DNA of 64,000 nt from Billgrantia zhangzhouensis. GTDB taxonomy: Bacteria; Pseudomonadota; Gammaproteobacteria; Pseudomonadales; Halomonadaceae. Shown piece by piece: positions 17,349 through 26,195 of this stretch (its first letter is position 1; every line of letters begins with the position of its first letter). Under the pieces are notes generated by a model. The model had not been told where the DNA came from. It worked only from the letters and a program-made list of their open reading frames with translations, and searched no databases. The stretch spans positions 1 to 64,000 of the forward strand of contig NZ_JABFTT010000018.1 in the NCBI RefSeq assembly GCF_021404465.1, written 5' to 3'. A program made the translations under genes and the position numbers.

Positions 17349-19043
17349 ATGCTGCGCCTCGCCCCGCTACTGATCGTCACGCTGCTGGTCGGTCCGATAC
17401 TGGCAGGCCTGGTCATGGCGTTGCTGCCCGCTTTCGGCTATCTGCCGGCACTGGGCGGCGAGCGCCCGAGCCTGGCCCCTTGGCGCGAACTGTTCGTCCA
17501 ACCGGGACTGGCACGCTCCGTGGCGGTCAGTTTTGCTAGCGGCCTGGCCACCACGGCCGTATCGCTCGCCGTGGTGCTGCTGTTCCTGGCCAGCGTGTCG
17601 GTCAGCCGGCTGGATCGCTGGATACGCCGGCTGGTGGCGCCGCTGCTGTCGCTCCCCCACGCCGCCGCTGCTTTCGGCCTGGCGTTCCTCATTGCACCTT
17701 CGGGACTCCTGGCGCGGCTGATCTCGCCGGAGCTGTCCGGCTGGCAGCGCCCACCGGACCTGTTGATCGTCAACGACCCCTGGGGGCTGGCGCTGATGGC
17801 CGGCCTGGTGATCAAGGAGATCCCGTTCCTGCTGCTGATGAGTCTCGCCGCGCTGCCGCAGCTCGATGCCGAGCGACGCGTGGCCATGGCCCGCTCGCTC
17901 GGCTATCGCCCAATGACTGCCTGGCTCAAGGTGGTGGTCCCGGCGCTCTATCCGTTGATACGGCTGCCGGTCTACGCGGTGATCGCCTACGCCACGGCAG
18001 TAGTGGATGTCGCCCTGATTCTCGGCCCGACGCTGCCGCCGACGCTCGCCGTGTCGATCCTGACCTGGTACCAAGATCCCGACCTGAGCCGGCGTTTCAT
18101 GGCTTCGGCAGGTGCCGTGCTACAGCTCGGCGTCACGGCGACGGCACTCATCGCCTGGTGGTGCCTGGAGTGCCTCGTCGCCCGGCTGGGGCGACAATGG
18201 CTAGCCCGCGGCGGTCGCGGCCAAGGCGAGCAGCCGCTGCGCCTGGCAGGCAAGGGACTGATCCTGCTCGCCTCGCTTACCGCCTTCGTGAGTCTGGCCG
18301 GCCTCGCTCTCAGCTCCATTGCAGGCTTCTGGCGTTTCCCCGATGCCCTGCCCCAGACCGTTACTGCCGCTCACTGGCTGCGCGCCCTGCCAACCCTGGC
18401 CGGACCAGTCGCTACCACGGCGCTGATCGCCATCGGCGCAACGCTAGTCGCCCTGATCCTGGTACTGGCGGCGCTGGAGAACGAGCAGCGCGGCGGGCGC
18501 CACCCGGCTCAGGGCAAGCTGCTCTCGGCGCTGACGCTGCTCTATCTGCCGCTGATCGTGCCGCAGATCGCCTTTCTGTTCGGCCTCGTGGTGGTGATGG
18601 AGTCGCTGGGTACGCGGCCACGGCTATGGCTGGTGATCTTCGGGCATCTACTGTTCGTGTTGCCCTACGTGTTCCTGTCCCTTTCGGAAGCCTATCGTCG
18701 CTTCGACCCACGCTGGTCGCAGCTCGCCCTTAGCCTGGGTACCTCACGCCACGCCGTGTTCTGGCGAGTGCGGCTGCCCATGCTGCTCGCACCACTGCTC
18801 ACCGCCGGCGCCGTGGGCCTCGCCATCAGCATCGGCCAATACTTGCCCACGCTGCTGCTCGGGGCTGGGCGCATCGCTACGGTGACCACCGAGGCGGTGT
18901 CACTGGCCGCCGGAGGCAATCGCCGGGTGATCGGCGTGTGGGCGTTGGTCCAGGCCAGCCTGCCGCTGGTGGGCTTCATCATCGCCGTGGGCCTGCCGCG
19001 GTTGCTCTGGTCCAACCGCCGCGGTATGCGAGGGTCGTTATGA
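17349..19043 (+). CDS. ynjC: YnjC-like fused ABC permease
   Basis: This 564-residue inner-membrane protein comprises two permease domains. Each has an ATPase-contact loop: RRVAMARSLGYRPMTAWLKV near 178-197 and SQLALSLGTSRHAVFWRV near 457-474. The layout matches E. coli YnjC. An in-frame TTG just before ATG 17349 is the only alternative start. Its TGA overlaps the ATPase start (ATGA). Confidence 0.85.
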   Translation: MLRLAPLLIVTLLVGPILAGLVMALLPAFGYLPALGGERPSLAPWRELFVQPGLARSVAVSFASGLATTAVSLAVVLLFLASVSVSRLDRWIRRLVAPLLSLPHAAAAFGLAFLIAPSGLLARLISPELSGWQRPPDLLIVNDPWGLALMAGLVIKEIPFLLLMSLAALPQLDAERRVAMARSLGYRPMTAWLKVVVPALYPLIRLPVYAVIAYATAVVDVALILGPTLPPTLAVSILTWYQDPDLSRRFMASAGAVLQLGVTATALIAWWCLECLVARLGRQWLARGGRGQGEQPLRLAGKGLILLASLTAFVSLAGLALSSIAGFWRFPDALPQTVTAAHWLRALPTLAGPVATTALIAIGATLVALILVLAALENEQRGGRHPAQGKLLSALTLLYLPLIVPQIAFLFGLVVVMESLGTRPRLWLVIFGHLLFVLPYVFLSLSEAYRRFDPRWSQLALSLGTSRHAVFWRVRLPMLLAPLLTAGAVGLAISIGQYLPTLLLGAGRIATVTTEAVSLAAGGNRRVIGVWALVQASLPLVGFIIAVGLPRLLWSNRRGMRGSL

Positions 19044-19681
19044 ACACTGCTCACCATTTGGTGCTGGAGGACATCCACATCGCTCTGGCCGGATCGCCCC
19101 TGCTGTCGCTCGATGCCGAAATCGGCCCAGGCGAGGTGCTCACCGTCATGGGGCCATCCGGCTCCGGCAAGTCGACCCTGCTGGCCTACCTGGCGGGCTT
19201 TCTCGCACCGGCCTTTCAGGCCAGCGGACGGGTTCTGCTCGACGGGTACGACATCAGCCGGTTGCCGGCGGAGCGGCGCGGCATCGGCCTGCTGTTCCAG
19301 GACTCGCTGCTGTTTCCGCACCTCTCGGTAGCAGGCAACCTGCGCTTCGGCGTGCCCCGTACAGTGACCGACAAGGCGGGGCGAATCGAGGCAGCGCTGG
19401 AGCAGGTTGGCCTGAGTGGTTTCGGGTCGCGCGATCCCGCTACGCTGTCGGGCGGTCAAAAGGCTCGCGTGGCACTGATGCGCCTATTGCTCTCCGAACC
19501 CTGCGCCGTGCTGCTCGACGAACCCTTCTCCAAACTCGACAGGCCGCTACGCCACGACATGCGCCGGCTGGTCTTCGATCGACTGCGCGAGGCGGGCCTG
19601 CCCAGCCTGCTCGTCACCCATGACAGGGAGGACGCCGAGGATGCCGGTGGCCGAGTGATCGAGCTGGATCGCTCCCCCTAA
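19040..19681 (+). CDS. ynjD: YnjD-like ABC transporter ATP-binding protein
   Basis: This 213-residue ATPase has Walker A GPSGSGKST, signature LSGGQKARVAL, Walker B AVLLDEPFSKLD and the switch histidine in LLVTHDRED. The short length without a regulatory C-terminal domain is typical of YnjD. The start overlaps the permease stop by four bases; the longer reading from 18938 would overlap the permease by 100 bases and has no family match there. It completes the YnjBCD importer. Confidence 0.88.
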   Translation: MNTAHHLVLEDIHIALAGSPLLSLDAEIGPGEVLTVMGPSGSGKSTLLAYLAGFLAPAFQASGRVLLDGYDISRLPAERRGIGLLFQDSLLFPHLSVAGNLRFGVPRTVTDKAGRIEAALEQVGLSGFGSRDPATLSGGQKARVALMRLLLSEPCAVLLDEPFSKLDRPLRHDMRRLVFDRLREAGLPSLLVTHDREDAEDAGGRVIELDRSP

Positions 19682-19707
19682 GGCATCGACGCGGGAGCGC
19701 CGATGCC
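19682..19707. terminator. Stem-loop between convergent genes
   Basis: GGCATCG at 19682-19688 pairs with CGATGCC at 19701-19707, directly after the ynjD stop and 14 bases beyond the stop of the convergent unknown gene. It has no T run, so a bidirectional terminator role is only suggested. Confidence 0.35.
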
Positions 19708-19720
19708 GAGCCAAAGTCCT

Positions 19721-21115
19721 TCAGGCATCGAGCAACTCGACGGCGTATTGGTCACGCCGCTTCTCGGCAAAGTCCACCAGGCGCTGTAGCACAAGCGGCC
19801 CCGGCAGGGGGTAGCGCGCCTTGATTTTCTGCCGGGTCTCGATGTAGTAGCGGCCCAGCGAGCCGAAGTCCCGCGGGTGCAGCTCCTCGCTCACGCCGAT
19901 GAACTGGCCGCGCTTGCGGGCCCGCTCCAGCACGCGCTGCCAACGCTCGATCTGCGGGAACCCCACCGCCTCGACACCGTTGTTGAACAGCATCAGATTG
20001 ATCTCGTCGAACGGCTCGCGGGCGTCGAGATAGGACTCGATGGCATCCACCGACGGATCCATGTTGAACTTCATCCAGAACGGCACCGAACCAGTACGTA
20101 GCGCCCAGTAGGGCTCCAGCATGATGAAGGATTCGACCAGCACCCGATTGGCCTTCATGCCCCGCTCGCGATACCAGTCGCGGTAGAAGTCGGCCACCAG
20201 CGGGCTCAGCGAATCCGGCTCGTCGAAGACCAGCCGCTTGACCTTGTAGCCCCGCTGGGTCGCGAAGCGCAGGATATCGTCACGCAGCGCTTCCTCGAAC
20301 CCCCACTCCGCCTCGGGACTTCTGCCATCGGGCTCCGGAGAATCCCAGCGTCGTACCGCTGCGTCGTAGCGTTCGAGGTACTCCTCGACCCGCTCGCTGC
20401 CGTGCAGGAACTCCTCCTCGGTGGCACCGCCCAGCGCGCCGTGCTGAAAATAGTGGCGCTCGCCGATACGGGTGGTCGGCCAGCTACTGCGACATTCGGT
20501 GACGATGATGGTGCCGCCTGGCTCGAGGTTCGCCTCTAGGAATCGTTCATAGGCCCGGCCCAGGGTCAGCCGCTTGACCCGGAAATAGTCCATGTACTCC
20601 ACCATCAGGCGGTCCTGGTTGGCATCGTGCATGTGATGCAACTGCAACTCCGGGTTAGCCTCCAGCAGCTTAGGGCCGTAGCGGCGTCCGAATTCCATCG
20701 CCAGCTTGGGGTCGTCGTTGCTTCCTTGAAGGTGGCGCACCGGTATGAAGAAAGTTTGCGGCAGCCAGGGAATATCGAAGGCTGCCGACAGATGGGTCAG
20801 GGCGCCGCTTGCCGAACCGATCATCACGGCCTGGTAGCGGCGCTGGGGATAGCGCGCGGTGATCCACTCCGCCACCTTCTCGGCATCGACCCGATCGAGC
20901 TTGTCGGGAGCATGCCCTTCGGTGGCCCCGCCGACGGCATAGACCTGCTCACGCGCCGCTTGCGGCAGCCAATTCGCTGCCTGCACAAGCCTGCCCATAG
21001 CGTGGCCTTTGCCAAGTCCAGGGTAGTCCTGCCCATGCAAATAGTTGGAAACCGCACGCAGCATGCCAGTCGCGGAATCGAAGTCGGCAATATAAGAAGG
21101 GGAACTCGGTCGCAT
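19721..21115 (-). CDS. Conserved-looking protein of unknown family, 464 residues
   Basis: I do not recognise a family. The coding sequence is clean, with AGGAG nine bases before the ATG and codon use like its neighbours. It has no signal peptide or membrane helix. Notable segments are QAVMIGSASGALTHL (about 95-109, glycine-rich after a beta strand, as in nucleotide-binding or hydrolase folds), a His-rich LQLHHMHDANQD near 155-166, GTIIVTECRSSWPTTRIGER near 203-222, and a Trp/Tyr-rich C-terminal half. It may be a soluble enzyme. It lies 71 bases downstream of the anchored dehydrogenase on the same strand, so the two may share a transcript and a pathway. Confidence 0.7.
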   Translation of the reverse strand: MRPSSPSYIADFDSATGMLRAVSNYLHGQDYPGLGKGHAMGRLVQAANWLPQAAREQVYAVGGATEGHAPDKLDRVDAEKVAEWITARYPQRRYQAVMIGSASGALTHLSAAFDIPWLPQTFFIPVRHLQGSNDDPKLAMEFGRRYGPKLLEANPELQLHHMHDANQDRLMVEYMDYFRVKRLTLGRAYERFLEANLEPGGTIIVTECRSSWPTTRIGERHYFQHGALGGATEEEFLHGSERVEEYLERYDAAVRRWDSPEPDGRSPEAEWGFEEALRDDILRFATQRGYKVKRLVFDEPDSLSPLVADFYRDWYRERGMKANRVLVESFIMLEPYWALRTGSVPFWMKFNMDPSVDAIESYLDAREPFDEINLMLFNNGVEAVGFPQIERWQRVLERARKRGQFIGVSEELHPRDFGSLGRYYIETRQKIKARYPLPGPLVLQRLVDFAEKRRDQYAVELLDA

Positions 21116-21186
21116 GTGAAACTCCTGTCAACAATGTGCCGGGGCGAGCGCGTCCTGTCGCCCGCCGGATGCAATTCGGCTCGATG

Positions 21187-22173
21187 TCAGGCCCGGCGGT
21201 GATAAGCGTAGAGCGCCAACGGCAGTGCTACCGCCGCGAGTCCCAGCACCAGGCTCATGCCGCCCGACGAGCCGCCATGTTCGCGTTCGAGCCAGCCGCC
21301 ACGCACGCTGCCGCTGCCATGCGAATCGAACAGGTTGCCGGGGCTCGGCTCGATGGGCAGGTCTTCGGCGAAGTGATCGCTGTACACCTTGCGCTCCATC
21401 ATCTTCTCGCCCAGGGGTGGTACCAGCGTTCGAATCGCGGCCATCATGCGCCCCGAATTGCCGACGAAAAGCTCACGCACGGGGTACTTGGCCGCGCTCA
21501 GGATCGCTACCGCCACCTTTTCTGGCGGGTAGACCGGGGGCATCGCCTTGGCCGGTTGGCCTACGTAGTTGGCACCCAGCTGAAAGAGAGGGGTATCGAT
21601 GGAGGCAGGCAGGATGGTGGAAACATGGATGTTCGGGGCGTCGGCAAGCTCCATGCGCAGGCACTCGGAAAGGCCGCGAATACCCCATTTGGAGGCGACA
21701 TAGGCACTGGTGAAGGGCTGACCGGCGTGAGCCACCATCGAAGAGACATTGATCAAGCGTCCATGTCCCTGCTCGCGGAATTGACGAATCGCCTCCCGGG
21801 CACCGTTGACGCAGCCGAGCAGGTTGGTCTGGATGACCTTCTCATAGGCAACGCGCGGTGCCTCTTCCAACCTTCCGAACAACGTGACCGCGGCATTGTT
21901 GACCCAGACGTCGACCCGACCATAGCGCCCGACGGCGCTATCGCACAGTCGCGCGACCTGATCGGCATCGCCCACGTCGGTGGGTACGCCGATACCCCGA
22001 CCACCGAGTCGCTCGCATTCCTGCAGGGTTTCTTGCAGAGCGTGCTCTCGTCGAGACGCCAAAACCAAAGCGGCGCCCTCTCGAGCAAAGGCATGCGCCG
22101 TAGCGCGGCCAATGCCGCTCGAAGCGCCGGTGATCACCACGACTGCATCATGCAACTTGTTGCTGCGAGCCAT
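21187..22173 (-). CDS. Short-chain dehydrogenase/reductase with C-terminal membrane anchor
   Basis: This 328-residue SDR has the Rossmann motif TGASSGIG (15-22), the NNA motif (about 92-94), the active-site serine in INVSSM and the catalytic pair YVASK. An arginine two residues after the first glycine-rich strand (ASRRE) suggests NADP(H) preference. After about residue 255 it carries an extension ending in one hydrophobic helix (MSLVLGLAAVALPLALYAY) and basic residues, so it is probably tail-anchored with the catalytic domain in the cytoplasm. AAGGAGG precedes the ATG. The substrate is unknown. Confidence 0.88.
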   Translation of the reverse strand: MARSNKLHDAVVVITGASSGIGRATAHAFAREGAALVLASRREHALQETLQECERLGGRGIGVPTDVGDADQVARLCDSAVGRYGRVDVWVNNAAVTLFGRLEEAPRVAYEKVIQTNLLGCVNGAREAIRQFREQGHGRLINVSSMVAHAGQPFTSAYVASKWGIRGLSECLRMELADAPNIHVSTILPASIDTPLFQLGANYVGQPAKAMPPVYPPEKVAVAILSAAKYPVRELFVGNSGRMMAAIRTLVPPLGEKMMERKVYSDHFAEDLPIEPSPGNLFDSHGSGSVRGGWLEREHGGSSGGMSLVLGLAAVALPLALYAYHRRA

Positions 22174-22761
22174 TTCTACCTCCTTGCAGATATTTTCCTT
22201 TCAGGACCGCTCGAAACGAATCGAACTTCCGCTTACCCACCCCCTTGAATCCTGGCAACATTATTCATTAGAAAGGAAACGATTAACCTCATTGCCTTTC
22301 CTTACACCTTATCAGCCATCGGCTGGTACTTTCCCCTTCCCTGTCGATTTAAATCTCTACTTAATTTTCAACCCCTGCATTAAATATTAACAATCCATCG
22401 TACGAATTCCTTTACAAACCAACGAAACCATTCTCTAGAAACTGGCTGTCAATATGGCACAAGCTATCGGGCGAGACTGTGACAGCGAGTTAAGCTGATT
22501 GTCTCTCATGTAAAGCTTCACGATACCGCCAACCACAAGCCTATCAGGGAGACAGGCCTGTTTCTTACGACGGCGCTTTACCTAGGTTATCGGCGCTCTC
22601 GGCTTCGCCGAATTACTCTTCATCGGCTATACCTATGCAACGGTACCTCTTGACCAAGCTCCTCCCGCAGCCAGGAAAAGCTAACGGTGAGTGTTTCATC
22701 CAAGGCAAGAGGCGCTAACTCAGGCAGCGTGGCCAATGCCACTACAGGGAGGTCTGTCATT
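22174..22761. other. Long AT-richer intergenic region before glgA
   Basis: This spacer separates divergent genes and must contain their promoters. It is clearly richer in A and T than the surrounding coding DNA, especially 22200-22440. It holds the palindrome ACAGGCCTGT at 22552-22561. A GTG-initiated upstream extension of glgA begins at 22687, but ATG 22762 has the better ribosome site. I find no RNA gene or mobile element in it. A leader or sigma-S type promoter controlling the glucan operon could lie here. Confidence 0.5.
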
Positions 22762-24384
22762 ATGGGCAATGTGGCACTGAAGGGTATCGATTTTGAAACA
22801 AAAAATGACACTCGCAGCTGTTCGATACGCGTTCCATCTGGCGATTTGGCACTCGATGAACACAGCGACACCGAGCGAGACAGGGACTCCGACGAACCGT
22901 TCGAACGTGGCGATTCCAGTCATCCTGCACAGCGCATTCTTTTCGTAACCCCTGAGATTGCCGATTTCGTCAAGGTCGGAGGGCTGGGCGACGTCTCATC
23001 CGCCCTGCCCCGGGCACTCGCCGTCCATCACGACATTCGCGTCCTGATGCCCGCCTACCGAGAAGTGCTCGCCTCGTCACGCAAGATCCACCACGTCGGC
23101 CACCTCCCTGCTCATGGCGACCTACCGGCCTGCGAGGTCGGCGAAATGACCTGCGACGACGGCCTGGTCATTTACGTGTTGCTCTGCCCCGAACTCTATG
23201 AGCGTGAAGGCGGTCCTTACGGCACCGGACCGGGCGGGTACGGAAGTGGCGGCTGGGAAGACAACGACATTCGCTTCGCCCGGCTGTCACTGGCCGCCGC
23301 CGAGATCGTAGCCGGCCATGCTGGGCTGGACTGGCAGCCGCAGCTACTGCACCTCAACGACTGGGCATGCGGCCTGGCACCGGCCTACCTCGCATGGCAG
23401 GGACTTACGGTTCCCACGGTGTTCACGATCCACAACCTGGCCTATCAGGGCCTGTACGAGGCGTCGCGCTGCGCCGCCCTGGGCATTCCTCGAAGCGTCT
23501 TTCATATCGAAGGTGTCGAGTACTACGGCAAGCTTTCCTTCATGAAGGCGGGGATCGTCTATGCCTCCCACGTGACCACGGTGAGTGCAACCTACGCCCA
23601 GGAGATTACCACCCCCGAGTTCGGCTGCGGGCTCGATGGCCTGCTGCGCTGCAAGGCGGAGCAGGGTCGGCTCAGTGGCATTCCCAACGGCATCGACGAC
23701 TCATGGGACCCACGCACCGACGCTCACCTGGTGCAAGCCTTCTCGGCCAATGACTGGCGCGGCAAGCGTGCCAACGCCGAGTACGTGCGCCACCGCTTCG
23801 GTCTGGCCCCCAGCGCTGGGCCACTGTTTGCCATGGTCTCACGCATGGTGCACCAGAAGGGCGTCGACCTGGTCATCGAGGCAGCCCCCAGCATCGTCCA
23901 GGCCGGGGGGCAATTGGTCTTCATCGGCAGCGGCGAGCGCCGTGTCGAGGCCCAGCTCGACCGTTTGGCCAAACGCTACCCGGGGGCGGTGGGCGTCTAT
24001 GTCGGCTTCGACGAGGACGAGGCACGCTGCATCTACGCGGGTAGCGACTTCCTGCTGATGCCGTCGCGGTTCGAACCCTGTGGCTTGAGTCAGATGTATG
24101 CCCAGCGCTTTGGCTCCCTGCCCATCGCTCACCGCACCGGCGGCCTGGCCGACACTATCGAGGACGGCGTGACCGGCTTTCTGTTCGACGGGATCAAGCT
24201 GGCCAGCTTCATGCAGGCGATCCAACAGGCCTTTTCGGTCTATCACTCCACGGAGCTGTTCTACGCCATGCGCCGGGCGGCCATGACCGGCCGTTATCAC
24301 TGGCGCCAGTCGATCGCGCCCTATACGCAGCTCTACCAGCGCATCAGCGAAGAAGCCGGTGTGGAGGCACGAATCACGGCATGA
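22762..24384 (+). CDS. glgA: Glycogen synthase (ADP-glucose type) with N-terminal extension
   Basis: It transfers glucose from ADP-glucose to the growing alpha-1,4-glucan. The GT5 domain starts at about residue 58 with RILFVTPEIADFVKVGGLGD, whose KVGGLGD is the ADP-glucose site. The C-terminal GT1 half has MPSRFEPCGLSQMYAQRFGS and the TGGLADT motif. The protein has 540 residues against about 477 in E. coli because of a 57-residue hydrophilic, Asp/Glu/Arg-rich extension. GGGAGG lies nine bases before ATG 22762; an in-frame GTG at 22687 would lengthen the extension by 25. It is the first gene of the operon and overlaps treZ by four bases. The glgC gene that would supply ADP-glucose is not in the window. 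Confidence 0.92.
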   Translation: MGNVALKGIDFETKNDTRSCSIRVPSGDLALDEHSDTERDRDSDEPFERGDSSHPAQRILFVTPEIADFVKVGGLGDVSSALPRALAVHHDIRVLMPAYREVLASSRKIHHVGHLPAHGDLPACEVGEMTCDDGLVIYVLLCPELYEREGGPYGTGPGGYGSGGWEDNDIRFARLSLAAAEIVAGHAGLDWQPQLLHLNDWACGLAPAYLAWQGLTVPTVFTIHNLAYQGLYEASRCAALGIPRSVFHIEGVEYYGKLSFMKAGIVYASHVTTVSATYAQEITTPEFGCGLDGLLRCKAEQGRLSGIPNGIDDSWDPRTDAHLVQAFSANDWRGKRANAEYVRHRFGLAPSAGPLFAMVSRMVHQKGVDLVIEAAPSIVQAGGQLVFIGSGERRVEAQLDRLAKRYPGAVGVYVGFDEDEARCIYAGSDFLLMPSRFEPCGLSQMYAQRFGSLPIAHRTGGLADTIEDGVTGFLFDGIKLASFMQAIQQAFSVYHSTELFYAMRRAAMTGRYHWRQSIAPYTQLYQRISEEAGVEARITA

Positions 24385-26195
24385 ACGAAGCAGAGCGTTT
24401 CCAATACACCTTCGGCGCCCAGGTCATCGGTCCGGAGTGGACACAATTCTCATTGTGGGCACCCAGCGCCAGCCGGGTCGATCTCGAAGTGGAAGGCCTC
24501 ACCCCCATCGCCATGACCCACGCCGGCGAGGGGCGCTTCGTCGGCGAGGCCCCCTGCGATCATGGAGCCCGCTACCGTTATCGTGTCTTCATCGCCGACG
24601 CGATGGAGGGCATCGCCATTGCCGATCCCGCCTCCCGCGCCCAGGCGGGAGGCGTCGAGGGTGCAAGTGTGGTGATCGACCCCTATCGCCATGCCTGGCG
24701 CCATGCCGACTGGCGGGGCCGTCCCTGGCACGAGACGGTGCTATACGAGCTGCACCTGGGTGCGCTTGGCGGCCTGGCGCAGGCGCGCCAGCAGTTGCCC
24801 TATCTGGCCGAACTCGGCGTCACGGCGGTGGAACTGATGCCGGTAGCGGCCTTCCCCGGTGCACGCAACTGGGGCTACGACGGCGTCCTGCCCTACGCCG
24901 TGGACGAGACCTACGGCGATCCCGATGCGCTCAAGGCCTTCATCGACGACGCCCACGGCCTGGGGCTGATGGTCTTCCTCGATGTCGTCTACAACCACTT
25001 CGGCCCCGATGGCAATTACCTGCCGCGCTATGCCGACGCCTTCTTTCGCAGCGATCGACCGACCCCATGGGGGCCGGCCATCGATTTTCGCCAGCCCATG
25101 GTGCGTCGTTTCTTCATCGAGAACGCCCTGATGTGGCTCGATGAATACCACTTCGACGGCCTGCGCTTCGATGCGGTACACGCCATCGGCGAGCGCGACT
25201 TCCTGCGCGAGATGGCCGAGACGCTGCGCAGCCACATCGATCCGCGGCGTTACGTGCATCTGGTGCTGGAGAACGAGCACAACGATGCCGACCTGATCGG
25301 TCCGGGCCTGTTCACGGCGCAGTGGAACGACGACTGGCACAACGTGATGCACGTGCTGCTCACCGGCGAGAGCGAAGGCTACTACGGCGATTTCGCCGAC
25401 GCCCCGACGCAGAAGCTGGCACGCTGCCTTGGCGAGGGTTTCATCTATCAGGGTGACGCCACCCGACAAGGCACTCTCCGTGGCACGCCAAGCGCGCACC
25501 TGCCGCCGACCGCCTTCGTCGCCTTCCTGCAGAACCATGACCAGATCGGCAATCGCGCGCTGGGCGAGCGCCTGCCCCGACTTGTCGAGCCGCAGGCGCT
25601 GGCAGCCGCCACGCTTGCGCTGCTGCTCTCGCCCATGGTGCCGCTGCTGTTCATGGGTGAGGAGTGGGCCAGCGAGCGCCCCTTCCTGTTCTTCACCGAC
25701 CACCGCGACGAACTGGCCAAGGCCGTGCGCGAGGGCCGCCGGGCGGAATTCGCCGCGTTCAGCGCCTTCCAGGATCCTGCCTCGCGCGCGGCGATTCCCG
25801 ATCCCAATGACGCGACCACCTTCGAGGCATCAAAGCCCGACATCGAGGCTCGCGACACCTCGCTCCATGCCGAATGGCTGGCCTTCGTCCATCGCCTGCT
25901 GGCGATTCGCCAGGCCGAGATCGTGCCGCGCCTGGATGGCGCCCACGCCCTGGGCGCCGAAGCACTCGGCGAGGGCGCCGTCGCTGCCCGCTGGCAGATG
26001 AACGACGACACCCGGCTGGTCATCGCCATGAACCTCGGGGAACGGACCGCGGCCACCAGCGCCTTTGGTGTTGGCCAGTGTCTCTACGAGACCCGTGAGG
26101 GCGTGGCGGTTGCCACCGAGAGCGGCAGCCTGCCGCCGCGCTGTGCCGCCGCCTGGCTGAAGCGCGTACCAGGCGACGAGGAGCTTTGTGCATGA
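24381..26195 (+). CDS. treZ: Malto-oligosyltrehalose trehalohydrolase
   Basis: This GH13 enzyme releases trehalose from maltooligosyl-trehalose made by TreY. The 604 residues include an N-terminal beta-sandwich (about 1-105), then the barrel with DVVYNHFGPDGNY, the nucleophile in GLRFDAVHAI (Asp264), the acid/base in LVLENEHND (Glu297) and FLQNHDQIGN with the third acid. The start overlaps the glgA stop and the end overlaps malQ, both as ATGA. Together with TreY it provides the two-enzyme route from glucan to trehalose, a stress solute that fits a salt-tolerant cell. Confidence 0.94.
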   Translation: MNEAERFQYTFGAQVIGPEWTQFSLWAPSASRVDLEVEGLTPIAMTHAGEGRFVGEAPCDHGARYRYRVFIADAMEGIAIADPASRAQAGGVEGASVVIDPYRHAWRHADWRGRPWHETVLYELHLGALGGLAQARQQLPYLAELGVTAVELMPVAAFPGARNWGYDGVLPYAVDETYGDPDALKAFIDDAHGLGLMVFLDVVYNHFGPDGNYLPRYADAFFRSDRPTPWGPAIDFRQPMVRRFFIENALMWLDEYHFDGLRFDAVHAIGERDFLREMAETLRSHIDPRRYVHLVLENEHNDADLIGPGLFTAQWNDDWHNVMHVLLTGESEGYYGDFADAPTQKLARCLGEGFIYQGDATRQGTLRGTPSAHLPPTAFVAFLQNHDQIGNRALGERLPRLVEPQALAAATLALLLSPMVPLLFMGEEWASERPFLFFTDHRDELAKAVREGRRAEFAAFSAFQDPASRAAIPDPNDATTFEASKPDIEARDTSLHAEWLAFVHRLLAIRQAEIVPRLDGAHALGAEALGEGAVAARWQMNDDTRLVIAMNLGERTAATSAFGVGQCLYETREGVAVATESGSLPPRCAAAWLKRVPGDEELCA

